This document shows positions 24,343-37,098 of a DNA stretch of 64,000 nucleotides, piece by piece; position 1 is the first letter of the stretch; every line of letters begins with the position of its first letter. The notes beneath the pieces were generated by a model, which worked only from the letters and a program-made list of their open reading frames with translations, did no database searches and was not told the origin of the DNA. Origin of the DNA: Channa striata (lineage: Eukaryota > Chordata > Actinopteri > Anabantiformes > Channidae); the NCBI GenBank assembly GCA_033026295.1, contig CM065170.1:15696040-15760039 (forward strand), in the 5' to 3' direction. A program made the position numbers and the translations under genes.

Positions 24343-25949
24343 GTAAACCTTTATCGAACTTTTAGAATGTTTTGTTTTTGATTTATTGTCATTTCATCGG
24401 CTTGTTCCCTTTCAACCTCTGAGAATGAATAACTATCCCTTAAACCCTTTAAAAGAACAAGTAAAACAAGGCGCTTTTTTGCTACTTTTTTCCTTTGTTT
24501 TGATTTTTATATCTTTCCCTCTTTCTTGTCATTGTCATCATCTTGAAATTTTGTTGACTCATGGTGTCCAGTTAAAGGGACTGGGAAGAGACTTTACACA
24601 CTGTGTGTTGACTCGATTTTAAGTATCAAGTGCTTCTAATTTTGTGTGTGAAACTGACTAGGAGAAGGCAGTTTCTGTGCTGCAACAGTAGGCGGATTGT
24701 TTTGTGGAGAGAATTAGCTCCCTTGGCTCAAATCCTCTGCAATGTTTGAGAACAAACTAATCAGTGGGCATATCCCCCTGAAAACTTTCCAAACAGCAGG
24801 TGCTTCTCCTGCTAAAATGTGTTTGATTGTAGTTACACACATCACACACGATAAAATCCTCACTTGTTTGGCGATGGAAAACTAATTGGACCCTTTTTGA
24901 CGGCATAGCGTGCCTGCCAAGGTGCACTGCGCCCCGATAGAGTAATGCTTTACAGTCGCTGATTATCAAGTCAGCACCTCGTTTATGTTTAAAACATTTG
25001 CGGGGGTTGAAAAGTGTGCCGCTTCTCTTTTTATTTTGTCTCTTTTAGTCTCTCTTTTTTTTTTTTTTTGGTGCGCATTGAATTTTTATATTCAACATAA
25101 TATCATTATAAACTGCATTTAAAGTTCACTGCACATAACCATCTTAACCTGATTATAAAGTCCCTTTAACAACAGCTAAAACACAGACAGGTCTGCTGCA
25201 TGCATGACTCCACACATGCTATTTCATTTTCGCTTCTGTGATATGAACATCCTGTCCCTGTCATTTCATACCCGATGTATTATGTATTATAATTGTGCAA
25301 ATGTTTCAAATATAACAAGCTTGCGTACTATGTGTCTCTAAATTATACAAATCAGATCTGTAATTATGATTCCTGTATTGTGAAAGTTTGGTACATTTTC
25401 ATTTCATAATTAATGCATGAGCTGTGTGTTTTGACAATGATATTTAAGCTTCTCCTAATGAAATTCATCATGATGTGTAGTGAGTGTGTATTGCTCATAC
25501 TTTATCACAGTGTGCCAAAGCCTGTATACATATTTATTATTTATCATTTTAACGCGAGTCCATTTTTGTCCAGAGAATATTAAGAGTATCTGAGGAACAT
25601 TTTCCAGCTCGTTTTTTAAATTTTTTTTCATACCTGCATGTGTTGGCTCCCTTGTGATAATGCTTTTCTGGCTAAATAGTGTCTGTTATTTTCATTTGTA
25701 GTCCTTTTTTCTGTATATCAAAGAGAAAAGGCTTTGCTAGAGTAGATAGCAGTTCGTTTAGCTGCTGTCTTTCAAACAGAACAGAAAAGTGGGAAATTGA
25801 CAGGTACAGTACTTTTATAAAAGCCTTGGATGACCTGTTTTACCACTGGAATTGTTTCATCCAAACCCATGCAATCAAGCAATAAAACTACATTACACTA
25901 TAGCTCTTTCTTGCAGTATAATAATTCTCCTCCCTTTTCCCTGCATCAG
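24343..25949 (+). other. nrxn3: Intron downstream of the SS4 cassette (1.6 kb)
   Basis: Starts GTAAAC and ends CTGCATCAG. It is A+T-rich and contains T-rich runs (about 25050-25070 and 25614-25630). No gene is recognised. The first 120 bases hold several TAAA/TTAA motifs that may belong to the SS4 splicing control region. Confidence 0.85.
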
Positions 25950-26260
25950 GCCGGCAACTGACAATCTTCAACACGCAGGCCACCATATCCATTGGTGGAA
26001 ATGACAGGAAGCGGCCCTACCAGGGCCAGCTCTCCGGCTTCTACTACAATGGCCTTAAAGTCCTCAACATGGCTGCCGAGGGTCACCCCAACATCAAGGT
26101 GAATGGCAGCGTGCGGCTGGTGGGTGATGTGCCCGCCAGCAGGGGCGCGGCACGCACCACCACCTCAGTGCCGCCGGAGATGTCCACCACCTTCATTGAA
26201 ACCACCACCACCCTGTCAACCACTACCACCCGAAAGCAGCGCTCGCCACCTACTATTCAG
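25950..26260 (+). CDS. nrxn3: Neurexin-3 exon: C-terminal LNS6 and Thr-rich stalk
   Basis: This 311-nt exon enters in phase 1 and leaves in phase 0. It begins [17 protein letters not shown], the strands after SS4 that carry part of the LNS6 calcium/ligand rim, then [20 protein letters not shown], and [16 protein letters not shown], which ends the domain and includes a conserved N-glycosylation sequon (NGS). The remainder ([15 protein letters not shown] and [14 protein letters not shown]) is the Ser/Thr-rich juxtamembrane stalk, expected to be O-glycosylated. The order and wording follow mammalian NRXN3. Acceptor TGCATCAG|GCC and donor TCAG|GTACAG. The C+G content is far above the flanking introns. 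The other-frame open reading frame over 26103-26339 is a shadow. Confidence 0.95.
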
Positions 26261-29200
26261 GTACAGCAGCAGTTCATGGGAGACGGGGTGGGCAAAGAGG
26301 AAAGGAATGTGCTTGAGTGGAAGAGGTTTTTTAAGCTAAAAATGTTTCATATGAGCATTTTTGTTTGTTAGTATTTCTGAATATGTATAGTGAGAAACTT
26401 AAACGGAAACACATTACTTCTTGTCAGCATGTGAGTCGTTAGCCTAGTGCAAATACAGGAAACAAGAGGCAACTGTTTGCCCCAGTCTAGATCTTTTCTA
26501 AATATTAGAAACCTCTAAAACCATTTTTTAGAAATTAGAGTTTGTTCCTTTAGAGGGAATTATGTGCTGAATAAAAAGAATTACCCACTACAGCTGTATG
26601 GACATGAGAGCTCTCTCTGCAAGAAAGCAGACAACTATGTTTTCTAATTATTATTTTTTTAAAGGTATTAATATATTATTTCAGGTTATATTTTTATTCT
26701 GTAGCTTTAAAATAAAAACAATTGTAAAAGATTTCAGTAAAGTTTTGGGACAATTTACAATTCCAAAAATCCGCTTTTTTCCTTTTTGTTTGTTTTTGGG
26801 GTTTTTTTCCCTGGTAATAGTTTCATGAAGGCTCATGAGCCTCAGAACCTCTTCTTCAGCCCCATGTGAAACGGTTTATTTCCTTAAAGCTGCCATCAGT
26901 CCACTCTGCCCACAATGACCTGCTGATGGGCCGTACGGTGCAGCGGTGTGATTTAGTGTAATTCAAAAACATTTGGGTGTGACTGTGTGCATTGTGGACA
27001 TTCCAAAATGAAGGACTTGTCGATGACTGATTATGTTCGTACATTATAGAGGACTGTCTAAAATGTTTTGGAAAGATCTAAACAATCTCGGCGAACTGCT
27101 GGAAAGTTTTTGGACATTCTCGCAACAGAGACGCAAGGTTTTGTTTTTGTGATTTGTCTTACAGTTTTGAACTCTGACATTGTTTAGCATAGACACCCAC
27201 CACAGCTGTTAACTTCTTAAAACTAAAACTAAAAGCACATAAATGCATATTATGGCCTCTTTAACATCTTACAGTTTACACAAATCTCACGGGTGCAATT
27301 TCACATGGAGTTTTTCTGATAGGTGATTTCGATACTGGCTCTCTGAGTCGTGTGGGACACAGCTGTCTGTGGGTTGCATTTTTTTCCTTTCCTCATAATC
27401 GGGTTTCAAATGTGACAGAGTGAAATGTCAAAACAAAACAAAATTCCTCTAGTCCCTCCCTCAGTATTGTGTGTCTTTGTGACTGAATGTGTGTGGATTG
27501 TTGCGGCGCTGCTCTTTTCCCTGCTTGATCAGTCAAGGTCATGATACCATAGTTCTCATTCTATCGAGGATTGAAGTGCTGCTGTTCATTGAGGTGTGCA
27601 AAGCCACCCTTTCCACTACTTTCTATATTTATCTGTATTTTTCTCTCATGTTCTGTCTCCGTCTTTCTGTCTCTGTCTCTATCTGTCACTCACCCGATGT
27701 GGCCTAACCGAGGTCTTTCTCCAATACGTCCCGAGTCCGAGCCAATAATTGTCACTGCCATGCCAAAAATGTAATCATGCTTAGCAGTGCTTTGACACCC
27801 AGAGGACAAATTGAACCGTTCGTTGTTCATATTAAAGCAATAACTCTCCCACGGGGGTGAGATAGGGCTGGGGGAGAAGAGGGTTCGTGGACGACAGAGG
27901 GGACCACTGCTATCAGACTGTTCGCCTCAGCAACAGATTGTCTGCCGCGCAGTGATGATGGCCTTTCGTGTCAGTACTGACACTTGTATGTCTCTGTCAA
28001 CTCAGGGGTGGGGAGGCCGGAGCCGGAGCTGTTAGAAAGCCACTAAATACCCTGTGATTTGGACAGAGCTGACACAGAAAGACAGGAGCTAGTGTCAAGC
28101 TTTCATACAGCTGGTGAGGTTTGAAGGTCTGAGGCAAAAGGGAACCTACATATCCATCTATTCACTCTGTCTGCCATCAGTAATATGCGATGATGAAGGA
28201 GCTGAGATAAATTACACCACCATCTCCGGCACCATCAACAAGGTCACGTTGCATGGCCAAAACCACCATCACTGGGAAAACTGCATTTTGTGTCATAGAC
28301 TATTAATATTGAAGGAATTCAATAATGTTGTGTGCACTATGAAAGAGCTTTTATATGAAGTACTCTCCATTTCAAGGTGAACAGATAAAGCGATGCCTCT
28401 TTTGTCAATAGATACCAGATGGTGCACTTTGGTAACTTAACAATAAAAATTTTGTTTTCTTGCCCTCACTAACTTTTCACTTTACTTTTGTGTTCCATCT
28501 GAGAGCACACCTTGTTCATTCCTTTTGCACGTGCTCCCATGGCAGTGTCTGCTTTGATTCACGCTGCTGTGTCACAGACGTTCATTTGCCGAGGCCTTTA
28601 ATTTTACAGTTCCCTAGTTGGCTGTCAAACACTGTGGTGTGAGAGGTAAGGAGAGGTCCTGTAGCAGTTTGGCAGATTTCTCCACCCCTCAGGGTAGTAT
28701 AGGGAAGTAGAGGGAGCTGAGCTATCATTAGTGATGTACTGCAGAACTGAAAGATAGCTACTGTATAGGCATCTGACACTGTTCTGGACACAAGCATGTG
28801 CAGCTGTTTAAGGAGTATGTCAAGGCCCATTTAAGCTGAAATGTGTGTGTTTCGATAAATTCACAAACAACGGCAGTTTCTTTCCGGAGGTGAGAAGTGG
28901 CAAATCCCTCAACATCTCAGTATCAGCAGAGTGAAAGGTGGGGCTGGATGTGGAGAGAAGCCATCTCACTCTTAATTAATGATTGCTCTGTGGGGACGTA
29001 CTGACACGAAAGACACATTCCGTTCTCTTTTCCTCCCCCTCTCTCTCTGTCACTGCATCGCTTGGTCACTCTGAGGATCAGGCAGTCGGCTGGGAAGATT
29101 AGTTTTGAAAAATGTTACTGTTTCAAAAAAATCACTCCAGCTTAACTCACAGACTAGGTAAATTAAGTTCACACACACACACACAGTTGTAATTCTAGTA

Positions 29201-32200
29201 TTTCTTGGTAAACAGCATCCAGGTGAAGAAGTATCTTTATACTTCAAACATAAATTGTGTTGAATTTTGTTCTTTATATGAGGATATTTCTGCGTCTAGC
29301 TGTAAAAACTCCTTCATTTATTCAGAGCAACCAGATGACATGCTATGATGATGTTGTCTACTGGAAGGGTTTTTTAGATAGAAGCAAATATGTATGTATT
29401 TATATGTTTAATGCAGGTGGAGGAAAGTTTTAATACACATACATGTACTCCCCAAAGCAGAACCATGGGAACTAAGTTGAAAATTGGTGAAGCCTTTTAA
29501 ATTATTTAAATCCCCAGAAAAAGTTTTTTCTTGTATTGATAGTTTCTTATTTAGTCATGAATTTTCAAAGTTGTATAGCAATACTTTCAGGCAAGTTTCC
29601 AGGTGTTTTAAGGTCTTAATCTTACTTAAATTTCACCTACAGACAAAAGAAAGAAAAACGTAATTAAAATGGGTCTTTATCAGCTCAGCCATAATCAGTC
29701 AAATGTGTCAGTCTTCATACAGTAAGTATTGAAGGCTTTAATTGGCAAAGGTTCATCACAGAATATTTGGTAATGTATTTTTCTATTAAAGGAAGTCTGA
29801 TGCCGTCTGACACTAATGATTTTCAACCCCCTTCTACCAGAAATTTTAATTAGTTTTGCCACTTCATATTTGTTTCGTCATTAGTATTACAAATGTTCTA
29901 AATCCTGGTATACTGTATGTGAATCAGATTTCTCCTTCTGGAGATCACGTGCACCACGCACCTGAAGATTGAACCCCTGTAATCTCTCAGCTTCATCTAT
30001 TTAACAGTAAGAACATTTTTTAAAGGACACACCTTTAAGGAGACACTTTAGCTGCCTATTCTTTTTTACACCGTATATAGACATATTAATGTATGTGGAT
30101 AGAGATGCTGACATAATAGCAAATTATTGTTACCGTCTACACAATTGCTTTGGAGATTTACAGATTAAATCTTTATCATGCAGAAGTGAAATTGAGAAGT
30201 GCTATCTAAACACATTTCTAAAAAGCCTTTTACTTTTCATCATCATAAATATTTATTAGTTCTTACTGTTCTTAACAGGCTTCACTAGACAAGGACTTAA
30301 GATCTAGAGAAGGAGTAATACAATGGTCTCTCTCTCTACATATATATATACACACACGCAAAGAATAAAATCTTTGATATTGTCCAGCTTGCTTTAAGTG
30401 GTGCTTGTCTCGTGTAGACTCTGTTCTCTCAAAAAGAAACAGTTTGACTTACTTCTGTTGGCTGTCTGAGCTCCAGCATTCATTAGTGATTTTGGGTTGA
30501 AATTTAAGTGCCTTGACAATTATTCTCACAGTTATGAAACAGAAAATTAAAATTGTACGAGTATCTTGCAACATGAAATGCTACCAAGGAGGATGAGAGA
30601 TGATCAAGCATTAAAGAGGATCTCCACCAATTTCCCCATCGGTTTCTGTCTACAAGTTTGCCACATTTCTTGAATTACCTCAGTTGATATAACTGGAGTC
30701 AGCATCAGTTAGGCTAAAAAAACCTGAAGGATCATCTTAAGATCACTGCATGGTTCTTGTGATACGCTGTGCGACACCCCAGGGTGTGAACACAAGTAGA
30801 TAATTGCAGCCAGTCAGAATAACCCACATGCAACTCTCACAATTTTAAACTCTGTGGTTTGCAAACCCCATGCAGCTCTTTGTTGCTGCCTGGCTCATTG
30901 GTCTGAGGGGTCCCAGAACCAGACAGTTCATTTTCTGCCTCCTTCCACAATGTTGAAATTACAAGTAAAAAAAAAAAAAAGGTATGTATAAAGACCAGAA
31001 GAACAAAAAAGCAACTGGAAACCAGCAAACATGCTGTTCAACTTTCACCTTCAGAAACTGTAACATTTTTAACACCCAGCTGTCATGTTCAGCTGCAGCT
31101 TGTTACTCCCCAGCACAGAGAGCGTGTTTTTGTGCGAGTTTGTACACATTGACAGCAGACAGTGCGCACAGATTCACTGGGGAGCTTGCAAGTGGTCCTT
31201 GACAGGAAGTACGTCTGAGGCTTTAGAAAGAAACGAGCTTACCAGATCTCTGTAGCCCTCTGTGCTTCTTCCTGAGGCTCCTGTCCAAAGCTACATTAAC
31301 TGCTAACTCTCAGCTGATAAGATGTTGACAATAAAGCAGAGTAAATTTAAAAACAACTTTTAGATGATTAGGTTATAGGTATGTTTTATATTTGCTTGTA
31401 CTTAGAACCTAAAATGTTTGGAAGCGACTGAATGTAACAATACACACTTCATTTGAGGACGGGGAAAATATTACAATAAAACAAAGCAGGTACAAACTCT
31501 TAAGCTCTACATTATTCTGATTAAATCAAAAAAATGAATTTTACACTCACCAATTTGGTTTGGGAATTCAATTTGGGAATTCTCATTTACAGTGTGCAAG
31601 ACTCTCTATCATGCGAGATCTACTTCTGGCCTGAGATATTTTGGAGCAATTAGGGTGGGAGGCAGTGAAGTGATTTGCATGACTGCTGTGTTAAAGAAAT
31701 CGCATGCGTCCATCATTTTCAATTGGCCCGGCGCCCTTGAGACAGAAAAATGAGAGATAAATTATTTGTAGTTTAATTGGGCTTGTTTTTTTTATCAGCA
31801 TATTGATGCGCTTGGATGTGCATTCTATGATGACAACAATAATAAAAATAATAATAATGATTATATGTGCCATGGATGACACAGTGTGATTTCTGCACTT
31901 AGGGAAAAGTAAAAAATCATTCTAATAAATAGTTTGAGGTGCACAGGTACAGGAAAGTTTCAGTGAACAGGGCAACATGTAACTAGAGTCCGTGAACCAA
32001 GTTTAACTCTGTTTTCCTGCTCCTTATTTTCTCAATGACATCCTCTACTCGTCTCTTTTTACACTGTATATCTAAAGTACATCCAGGATGTTGCTTAACA
32101 CCTGCGGTTATATGATAATTACCGATAGATTTTCTGATCTAGGGTTAGTGAGAAAGGTGCGCTGCTCCATGCTGCTCGTCTCCACATGCTTGATGATGTG

Positions 32201-33188
32201 TGATGAGTGTGTAGGCAGATGCACTCCTCTTCTCCACCTGCTGTCAGTTGTCTTTGCTTTTCACTTGGTTAGTGTCTGTGATCACCTTCCCACACTACCA
32301 GCATCTAGAGCTGCCAGCAGTTGTGTAAAGGTCAAACTAGTAGGCAGGCGTTCCTGGGGATGTTTTATTTCTTCCTTCCTTCCCTTTCATTGTTTTTTGT
32401 TCAGCGCCTTTCTACTTGCTTTTCGGGCTGACCTGCTAAGCACCCCAGCTCCCAGTGAATTCTGGGAGATGGATGCTGAAGGTTAGTTGCTAAGTAGATC
32501 CAATTAGGAGACAGCAGACTGATGAGGACCCTGCTGGAGTGTGAGTGTGGCTCATTAAAGGGATAGGCACACACACATGTACGGACACAGTTTGTACAAG
32601 GATCTCTTAATCTTTGTCACACACATCTGCCTGCACATCTGCATACATCCATAAGCAAATTAAGCTCTGTAACTCCCGCATATTTGCACACACATACATA
32701 TACACACTTACACACATGCAATGTGGCCTGTTGGAGCCACATCTATTCACTGAGCAGTCAGAAGAAGAAAATCTGAGGATTTTCAGTGTGTGTACCAAAT
32801 AGTTCACCCCTACCATCATCATGACAGACTCGCTCCAACACTGTCATGGATTGTCACAGCACGGAGTGTGTTTGCGACGTTGTGATTCCCTTTATGAATT
32901 TTTCATGTCGCTTGGTGTGAAAAGGAATATGTACATAGTTATTTCCATTAGACTTCTCTGCGTGAGCATGTTTGTAGATGTTTGCAATTTCGTTTCTGTA
33001 GATCATGTGTTTCTTTGTCTGTGTGTGTTTGTGTGTGTGTTTTGTGTTTAGGAGAGTTTGTCTCTCAGTGTGTGAGAACTAGCAGCCAGCTCCAGGGGTT
33101 TTGAACCACAGGGGTTTTTGTAATGGATGTCCCCCGTGCCTCACACCGCAGCTTATATAGATCCTCCGGGAACGCTTGTGTGTGTATT

Positions 33189-33205
33189 TGTGTGTGTGTG
33201 TGTGT
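33189..33205. repeat. (TG)n microsatellite
   Basis: A short perfect TG run with interrupted TG flanks on both sides (about 33177-33214), inside the large intron. Confidence 0.8.
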
Positions 33206-36200
33206 CTGTGTGTACCTGCTGTCTTGTCAGCCGCCACTGTCACGACGGGGCACTCACACACCAAGGGGCAAGCAAACAGCCCACATCAGTTACACACACA
33301 TGCACAGTGCAGTTTGTTTCTGAGCTGACCAGCAGGACATCAGCACATGCTCTGGGTGGTACACCGGCTCACCACACGCTGCGTTGCCTCCAGAGATGGC
33401 TGACTGGTTATAACACGATATATACGTCCAACCTGAAACTCAAAACAACAAAGTGTCACTACAAGCCCAACAACAGTCGGCGTGCTTCTGAATGTCATTT
33501 CCAAATATGCAAATGGCTAAAAGCAATTAACTGTAACAGATCATGTTAGTAAAGCTAATTTAAATACTTTAAAGAAAAATATATAATATATATATATAAT
33601 ACTCTATATTTATCTTTGAGTTTAACAGAACACTTGTGGATTAAAAAAAACATGTGAGATGTTATTCAAGGCGGTGCATTTAAAATCCAGATTTTTCTTC
33701 TTTAAGTAAAGATGTCATCTATCTCCGAGCACATGCCAGTAGACTTACATGGATTATCAAAGTGGAACAGTTGGTATTAAATCCTGTGCCAAACCATTAT
33801 AAAACGTTGTGAGGTTGCTCTGAGATTCTGCACTCTTGGTGGTGTTTAATTAACTTTTTTTCCAGCACAACGGTTCTGGGAACAAAACTATTACAAAAGT
33901 TAAACTTGTGTTGCCAGCGTTTTTTCTTTAGCACTTCAAGTTACTTTATATCAGACTTAAGATATGAAATCTGAATTTTCCTCGTGAACAAATCTCTACG
34001 ACTAATTTGCCCCTGTAACTCTTCTCTTAACACATAAAATCATGCTAGTTGTTTTGTTCCATTTTACCTACTTTACTTTATTTAGTTTTACATAAATTTT
34101 AAAGCTTCCAAACATTTACAGAAACAACTCGTTCTAAAAGTTTTAGGGCAGTAACAAATTGTGTCTTGCAGTGTGTTTGTGGCTAAAGTTAGAGTTGCTT
34201 TCAGAGAGTTGGTGAAATATTCCACGCTGGGAGTAATGAATCTTTGCACCGTGTTATGATATGTACTTCGGTAGGTGCATTTATGTCTGTATATGACAGA
34301 AAGAGAAAGACAGACCGAGACAAAATCTTTGTGAGGATATTCAGAGATCTATATATGTATTACTGTATCTATGTGCACAGAATGCACCGTGTCTCTAGTG
34401 GAGACAGTAGGATTTAATTTATTATGTATCACACAGACGCAGCCTTTGATGATCCATAACAGCAGTGTGTTCTGTTACATTGCTCAGTTAAGCTGTCAGC
34501 AAGGCCCGGTAATATTTCTCTCTGTATCCACAGAGACTTGCTGCAAAGTACAATGAAATGTCTTGCGTGTAGCAGAGAATTATCGAAAAGCTTTGCGCAT
34601 GTACAGTACAGTGTGTGCGTAAGCATGCGAAGGTACTGTGGGAGGGCTCAGACATATGGTTTATCTTAAATAATTTCTCTGCTGGTTAGTGATTACGTTT
34701 CAACTTTCATCTTCTAAAAGGAGACTAAATCGAATGCTTAATTTGGTTTGTGCTCATTAGCAACTGAACCCAAAAGGGACCCACGGCTAATTTGGGAGAC
34801 GTAAAGCTGCCAGCATCAACCATTACATAACGCCTACATTGATTTGCTATTACAGCCTTGAAGTTATAATAGCCTTTGACTATGAGAAACACAGCAATAT
34901 TGAAATGGATTGTAAAAGGAGACCTCAAAACATAGTCCAGATGGAGAAAATGCTAGGTCCTCTTCCAACTTAAGACTTTGCAGAGTCCTAATAGAAAGCC
35001 AGTACTTTTCCCGAATGAACATGTCAACTGACTGAGTGGTTGCATTGTTGCAATAAGCGACGTCAGCTCGGTTTATTTATTAATTTCTTTGTCACTAAAC
35101 CATGTACCAAACAGCAGTGCAAGCATTTGCATTCACAAAGGGAATTGTCCATAATTATGAGATACCATTAAAACGAATTTTTTAGATTTACTGTATTTAG
35201 TTATAGATCTGATTAGTGCTGCTATGGAGGCAAAGAAAATTCTAAAAAGCCTGGATTATGTGAGCCTAACAGAGTGATCCATATTTAATTTGTTCCATAA
35301 GTCCAACTCAGAGCTACTGTGGGCAAATGAAAGTCTTGTTAAAATATGTATAATAAAAACACAGACCTCAGGAGAGGTCAGAGGTCACATTAATTCACAA
35401 TGAAGATGGCAAAGTCAGAATTCTATTCACAGCCACAGAGAAGGAAATATTAATCTAATAAATGTCAAGGGCAAGCAGAGCAAACACAATCCGAAACACA
35501 GCAAAACACTTTAGAACCCAATCAGAAATGCAGCACCTGACCCAAGTAGATTTGTTGCTGTTTTTCTTCCATCAAATTAGCTTGAGGACTTGTCCTGGTT
35601 TAAACCCCAACATAATCATGTCAACTTCAAAAAACATGAAAATTAATCATCAAATTTGTGTTAATTGGTGTGCTGGTGCATTTAAAGGCTCAAGGAAATT
35701 ATAATATACTTTTTTTTTACAAATGCGTTGACCAAATGATTGAATAAAACATGTTAAAGCCTGAATTACTCAAGTAATCCTAGTTTAACTTTTGAGCTTG
35801 CATGATGAAACTGCTCCTCTACTGCTCTCCAAGCAGAGGGGGTGTTACTCTAATTTTATTTAGAGGACCAGTCTCTGCCTGTGTCTTTTGATCCTTAGTA
35901 AAATGGAGCCCTTTCCATTTCTGTCCCATCCCAACACCCTCCCTCCGTCCGCCCCCTCCTTCCCGGTCCTCTCATCTTCTCCCTACGTCTTCTTTGGTCA
36001 CGGCTTTCAGCGCAGCTCACCGCCACATCCACATGAATCCCTCACTTCCTCTTTGAAGGCAGAACCACAAACGGTAACACAAACCATAACTCTGAGCTGT
36101 AATTGCTGCTCCAATTTCACCTGAGGACTGCATGGACTTGCATAGAATGAAGAAATTTCCTTCCGTCCCGTGTCTGTTCACCTCATATATCCCTCTCTCC

Positions 36201-36239
36201 ATGTGACCATGCCACACACACCCTGATTCTTACATGCGT

Positions 36240-37098
36240 CAGGGTAGAGGTATGGGGGTGGACCCAAAAGAGAGACGGAGAGACAGGAGCGTGCTAAATA
36301 ATAGGTTTATTAGGGACCACAAGTATGGAGAAAGTGGTAACTAAGAATCACTCCAGAAAGAGGACAAAACCAACCGAACATAAACAATAAAATGAGAAGT
36401 TACAGAACGGGGTCAGACACACTATACAACAATTGGCCCCGGGGAACGGGGAAAAATTAATTGGGGGATGAGCAGAGTAACCAACAGCATAAACTAGAAG
36501 CTAATTGAGCAGCGGGGCAATAGGGGAAAACTATAAACAAGGGAATATGGGAGCTTGAGGGAACAAAGGCTGGGGTAATGCACAGAAAATCAAATACAAG
36601 AAAGCAAAACCAGGAAAACTAGAACTAAGCAGGGACAGGTAAAGGTTGACTAAGGGCGATGACTAGGGCGTGCAGGGTGAACCTAGGCACAGAGTGCACA
36701 AGGCGGCAGGACAGGGTGAAGACAACACTTAACAAAATAGGAGGTGGAAGAGATTTAAATAACAACCAAAGAGTGTGTATCACAGAACCGATCAGGGGCG
36801 AGTCTAATCAATGGAGTAAAATTGTAAACAACAAAACCGCATTAAACAAACCAATTGTTACAGTCCAATTGTTAGAATCATACAACCAGAAGAAGGAACG
36901 TTGCAACCTGGAGAGAAGATAATCTGACAGGGAACTGAGGGGAGAACTGAGGTAAACGGGCAGGGGAACTGGTGAAAACAATAACTGATGAAGAGTAGTA
37001 AAATTGCCGTAGTGAGGTATGGAACAGGAAGTGGGGAAGAGAGTTACAAAATAAAAGTCCAAAACGGGAAATGAAGATAACAGGCCTGGATCATGACA
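36240..37098. mobile_element. Non-autonomous DNA-element copy (about 860 bp) with near-matching target-site duplication
   Basis: The left end (CAGGGTAGAGGTATGGGGGT, then GGACCCAAAAGAG and a TTTATTAGGG block) and the right end (CTGGATCATGACA) match the typical ends of a dispersed fish repeat whose + strand is A-rich and T-poor. The base composition shifts sharply at both borders: A/G-rich with few T inside, ordinary outside. It is flanked by ACATGCGT (36232-36239) and ACATGCAT (37099-37106), an 8-bp candidate duplication with one mismatch. Eight-bp duplications are typical of hAT elements, but the family assignment is inference. No transposase frame is present; the open frames inside arise because T-poor sequence has few stop codons. 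Confidence 0.65.

Noticed and set aside
26103..26339. 78-codon Pro/Cys-rich frame over the stalk exon
   Set aside because: Alternative-frame reading of the Thr-rich ACC/CCA codons; the neurexin frame is clearly the real one.
28114..28380. 88-codon open frame with an acidic start
   Set aside because: No neurexin match, no convincing acceptor and donor pair around it, and no known domain.
32088..32486. 132-codon open frame
   Set aside because: No recognised domain; intronic; Cys/Leu-rich composition without conserved pattern.
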